Of a DNA stretch of 64,000 nt, positions 62,062 through 64,000 are shown in pieces. Location of the stretch: assembly GCF_021535135.1 (NCBI RefSeq), contig NZ_CP091036.1, positions 3,100,001 to 3,164,000 of the forward strand. Direction: 5' to 3'. Numbering within the stretch: position 1 is the first letter of the stretch; the number at the start of each line of letters is the position of its first letter. The DNA comes from Antarcticibacterium sp. 1MA-6-2 (GTDB lineage Bacteria > Bacteroidota > Bacteroidia > Flavobacteriales > Flavobacteriaceae). Both the position numbers and the translations under genes were made by a program. The notes under the pieces were generated by a model. The model was given only the letters and a program-made list of their open reading frames with translations, was not told the DNA's origin and searched no databases.

Positions 62062-63773
62062 ATGGATTTACAAACCTGGACCTTTTTGTTGGTTGGACTC
62101 ACTTTTGCCCTTTATATTGGTATAGCTATTTGGTCCAGGGCTGGTTCTACTTCAGAATTCTATGTTGCAGGAGGAGGAGTTTCTCCAATGGCAAACGGAA
62201 TGGCAACTGCTGCCGACTGGATGAGTGCGGCTTCCTTTATTTCTATGGCCGGATTAATTTCTTTCATGGGTTACGATGGCTCGGTATATTTAATGGGATG
62301 GACCGGAGGTTATGTACTGCTGGCACTGTTGCTCGCTCCATACCTTAGAAAATTCGGAAAATTTACAGTTCCGGATTTCATTGGAGACCGTATTATTCAA
62401 AAACAGCAAGGATCGTTGCGGTCATATGTGCTCTAATTGTTTCGTTTACTTATGTGGCGGGCCAAATGAGAGGGGTGGGAGTGGTGTTCTCAAAATTCCT
62501 TGAGGTGGATATAAACACCGGAGTAATAATAGGAATGGTGATAGTTTTATTTTATGCCGTGCTGGGTGGTATGAAAGGCATTACTTATACCCAGGTGGCG
62601 CAGTATTGCGTTCTCATTTTTGCCTTTATGGTTCCCGCTATTTTCATCTCTATCCAAATGACGGGCAATCCTATTCCCCAGTTGGGAATGGGCGACACCC
62701 TGGCTGATGGTTCAGGAACTTATTTAATAGATAAATTAAATAGCCTGAATACGGAACTGGGATTTGCTGAATATACTGAAGGTACAAAATCAAAAATAGA
62801 TGTGTTTGCGATCACCCTTGCCTTAATGGTAGGAACAGCCAGTTTGCCACACGTAATTATCAGGTTTTTTACGGTAAAAAGGGTGAAAGATGCCCGGAAG
62901 TCAGCTGGACTGGCCTTATTGTTTATTGCTATTCTTTACACCACCGCACCGCAGTCGCTGTATTCGTGAGGACAAACCTTCTTAGCACGGTGAGTGAACA
63001 AAAATATAGTGATATGCCTGAATGGTTCTCTAAATGGGAGAAAATTGGGCTTATAACTTTTGAGGACAAAAATCAGGATGGAAAAATTCAATATGTAGGG
63101 GATAAAGATCCTAATGAATTAACAATAGACCAGGATATTATGGTTCTCGCCAATCCTGAAATCGCTAATTTACCTAATTGGGTGATCGCTTTACTGGCTG
63201 CAGGAGCCCTGGCCGCAGCACTTTCTACCGCTGCTTAGCCTGTTACTCGTTATTTCATCTTCCGTTTCCCACGATCTTGTCAAGAAAATCATTAAACCCG
63301 ATATTTCTGAAAAAGGTGAATTATGGGCTGCCCGTATTTCGGCGACGGTAGCTGTTATAATTGCGGGGTACTTCGGTATAAATCCACCGGGCTTTGTAGC
63401 TGCAGTCGTTGCTCTGGCTTTTGGACTCGCAGCAGCATCTTTTTTCCCGGCTATTATCCTTGGAATTTTTTACAAGAAGATGAATAAAGAAGGTGCCATA
63501 GGTGGTATGGTAGTGGGACTGTGTTTTATGCTTTTTTATATGCTGAAATTTAAGTTTGGATTATTTGATGGAGGCCAGGAAGCGGTAGCCGGATTAAAGC
63601 AGGATTGGTGGTTTGGAATATCTCCTGAAGGTTTTGGAACGGTCGCAATGATCGCTAATTTTACGGTGGCTATCATAATTAATCTTTTTACTCCTGATCC
63701 CCCTGAAGATGTTCAGGAGATAGTAGAGAGCATACGAATTCCTTCAGGTGCAGGAGAAGCATCAGGACATTAA
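62062..63773 (+). CDS. Sodium:solute symporter, large subunit (ActP/VC2705-like)
   Basis: A sodium-coupled transporter of about 571 residues and 13 helices that takes up small organic acids such as acetate. Family segments are [76 protein letters not shown] and [29 protein letters not shown]. Three breaks rebuild as RCCGGY: ACCGT at 62387-62391 ([18 protein letters not shown]), ACCGC at 62948-62952 (YTTAPAVAVF) and GCTTAGC at 63233-63239 (STAAGLLLVIS). It forms an operon with the DUF4212 gene. Confidence 0.94.
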
Positions 63774-64000
63774 TTCTTTCCCAAATGGGAGTTACGATCT
63801 TAATTCAGGAACAGTAGATGGAATTATATAATACAAATCTTTCAGAAATTCTCTTTCTCAGCCTTCGGGGATTGGAGGAATCTAATTTAAATTCCGCTTT
63901 TCAATAAAAAATCTCTTTAATAAAGCAGATGATTCATTCTCAAGTACACCTAGGCCTTAACAAGGGTTTTTGGGTGAAGAGATGTACCCATGCTGCGATA

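Noticed and set aside
398..63239. CTAG-centred mobile or repair signature
   Set aside because: My first impression was that CTAG itself was being expanded. Checking protein conservation (GHWGSEEQ, TGPLDPR, YRPN and others) showed that the original codons are CCGG, not CTAG.
63818..63907. Start of a further gene after the symporter (MELYNTNLSEILFL)
   Set aside because: The frame closes after about 29 residues, and no conserved feature is visible. A miscalled site near 63955 (ACCTAGGCC) makes the region unreliable.
1..64000. CRISPR arrays, insertion sequences, prophage or defence genes
   Set aside because: I looked for repeat-spacer patterns, transposases, integrases and restriction genes and found none. 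The methyltransferase implied by the RCCGGY pattern is not encoded in this window.

Overview
The window comes from a marine-type member of the Bacteroidota, most likely family Flavobacteriaceae (close to Gramella/Salegentibacter by inference). The signs are low GC, SusC/SusD pairs, many TonB-dependent receptors with a carboxypeptidase-like N-terminal domain, -7 promoter elements of the TAnnTTTG type, and Bacteroidota-specific families (DUF5916, DUF1080, DUF2490, GH97, FeoB-associated Cys-rich protein).

Layout. 1-9.5 kb: end of an M23 peptidase gene, pgi, a TonB receptor, then small housekeeping genes (HD hydrolase, PlsC-like acyltransferase, bacilliredoxin, DjlA-like co-chaperone). 9.5-17 kb: a transition-metal island with a thioredoxin-like protein, a TonB receptor, an MntR/DtxR regulator, a ZIP transporter and FeoA-FeoB with its small Cys-rich partner. 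17-29 kb: SCO1, RseP, a CE1-like esterase, tRNA-Asn, NAD salvage (pncB-pncA), a cysteine-desulfurase-like enzyme, an M28 peptidase, a small repeat lipoprotein, DUF1028, DUF2490, tRNA-Arg and DUF6265. 29.7-35.3 kb: DUF5916, two YceI proteins flanking a Rossmann-type protein, and DoxX. 35.8-63.8 kb: a large carbohydrate region with SusC-SusD-lipoprotein, GH31, GH97, a tandem DUF1080 protein, a Gfo/Idh/MocA oxidoreductase, a sugar isomerase-like TIM barrel, a giant FG-GAP/UnbV lipoprotein, a second SusD-SusC pair, a LacI regulator and a two-subunit sodium/solute symporter.

The most important observation is about the sequence itself. More than twenty otherwise normal genes are broken by small indels, and almost every break can be rebuilt as the hexamer RCCGGY (ACCGGT, ACCGGC, GCCGGT or GCCGGC). 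The sequence instead reads RCTTAGY, RCTAAGY, RCCTAGY, RCTAGGY, or lacks one base. By eye I find no intact RCCGGY in 64 kb, although more than a hundred CCGG tetramers in other contexts are intact. The simplest reading is that this DNA is modified at RCCGGY (the Cfr10I/BsrFI specificity) and the modified sites were miscalled in a long-read assembly. A few further breaks are homopolymer slips. I therefore annotate the broken genes as whole genes spanning the breaks, not as pseudogenes.

Functionally, the carbohydrate region looks like one or two polysaccharide utilization loci: SusCD import, alpha-glycosidases of GH31 and GH97, and a candidate oxidative (3-keto-glycoside) branch built from Gfo/Idh/MocA plus DUF1080. 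The metal island has a well-placed palindrome between the divergent TonB receptor and mntR genes, which suggests metal-dependent control by MntR.
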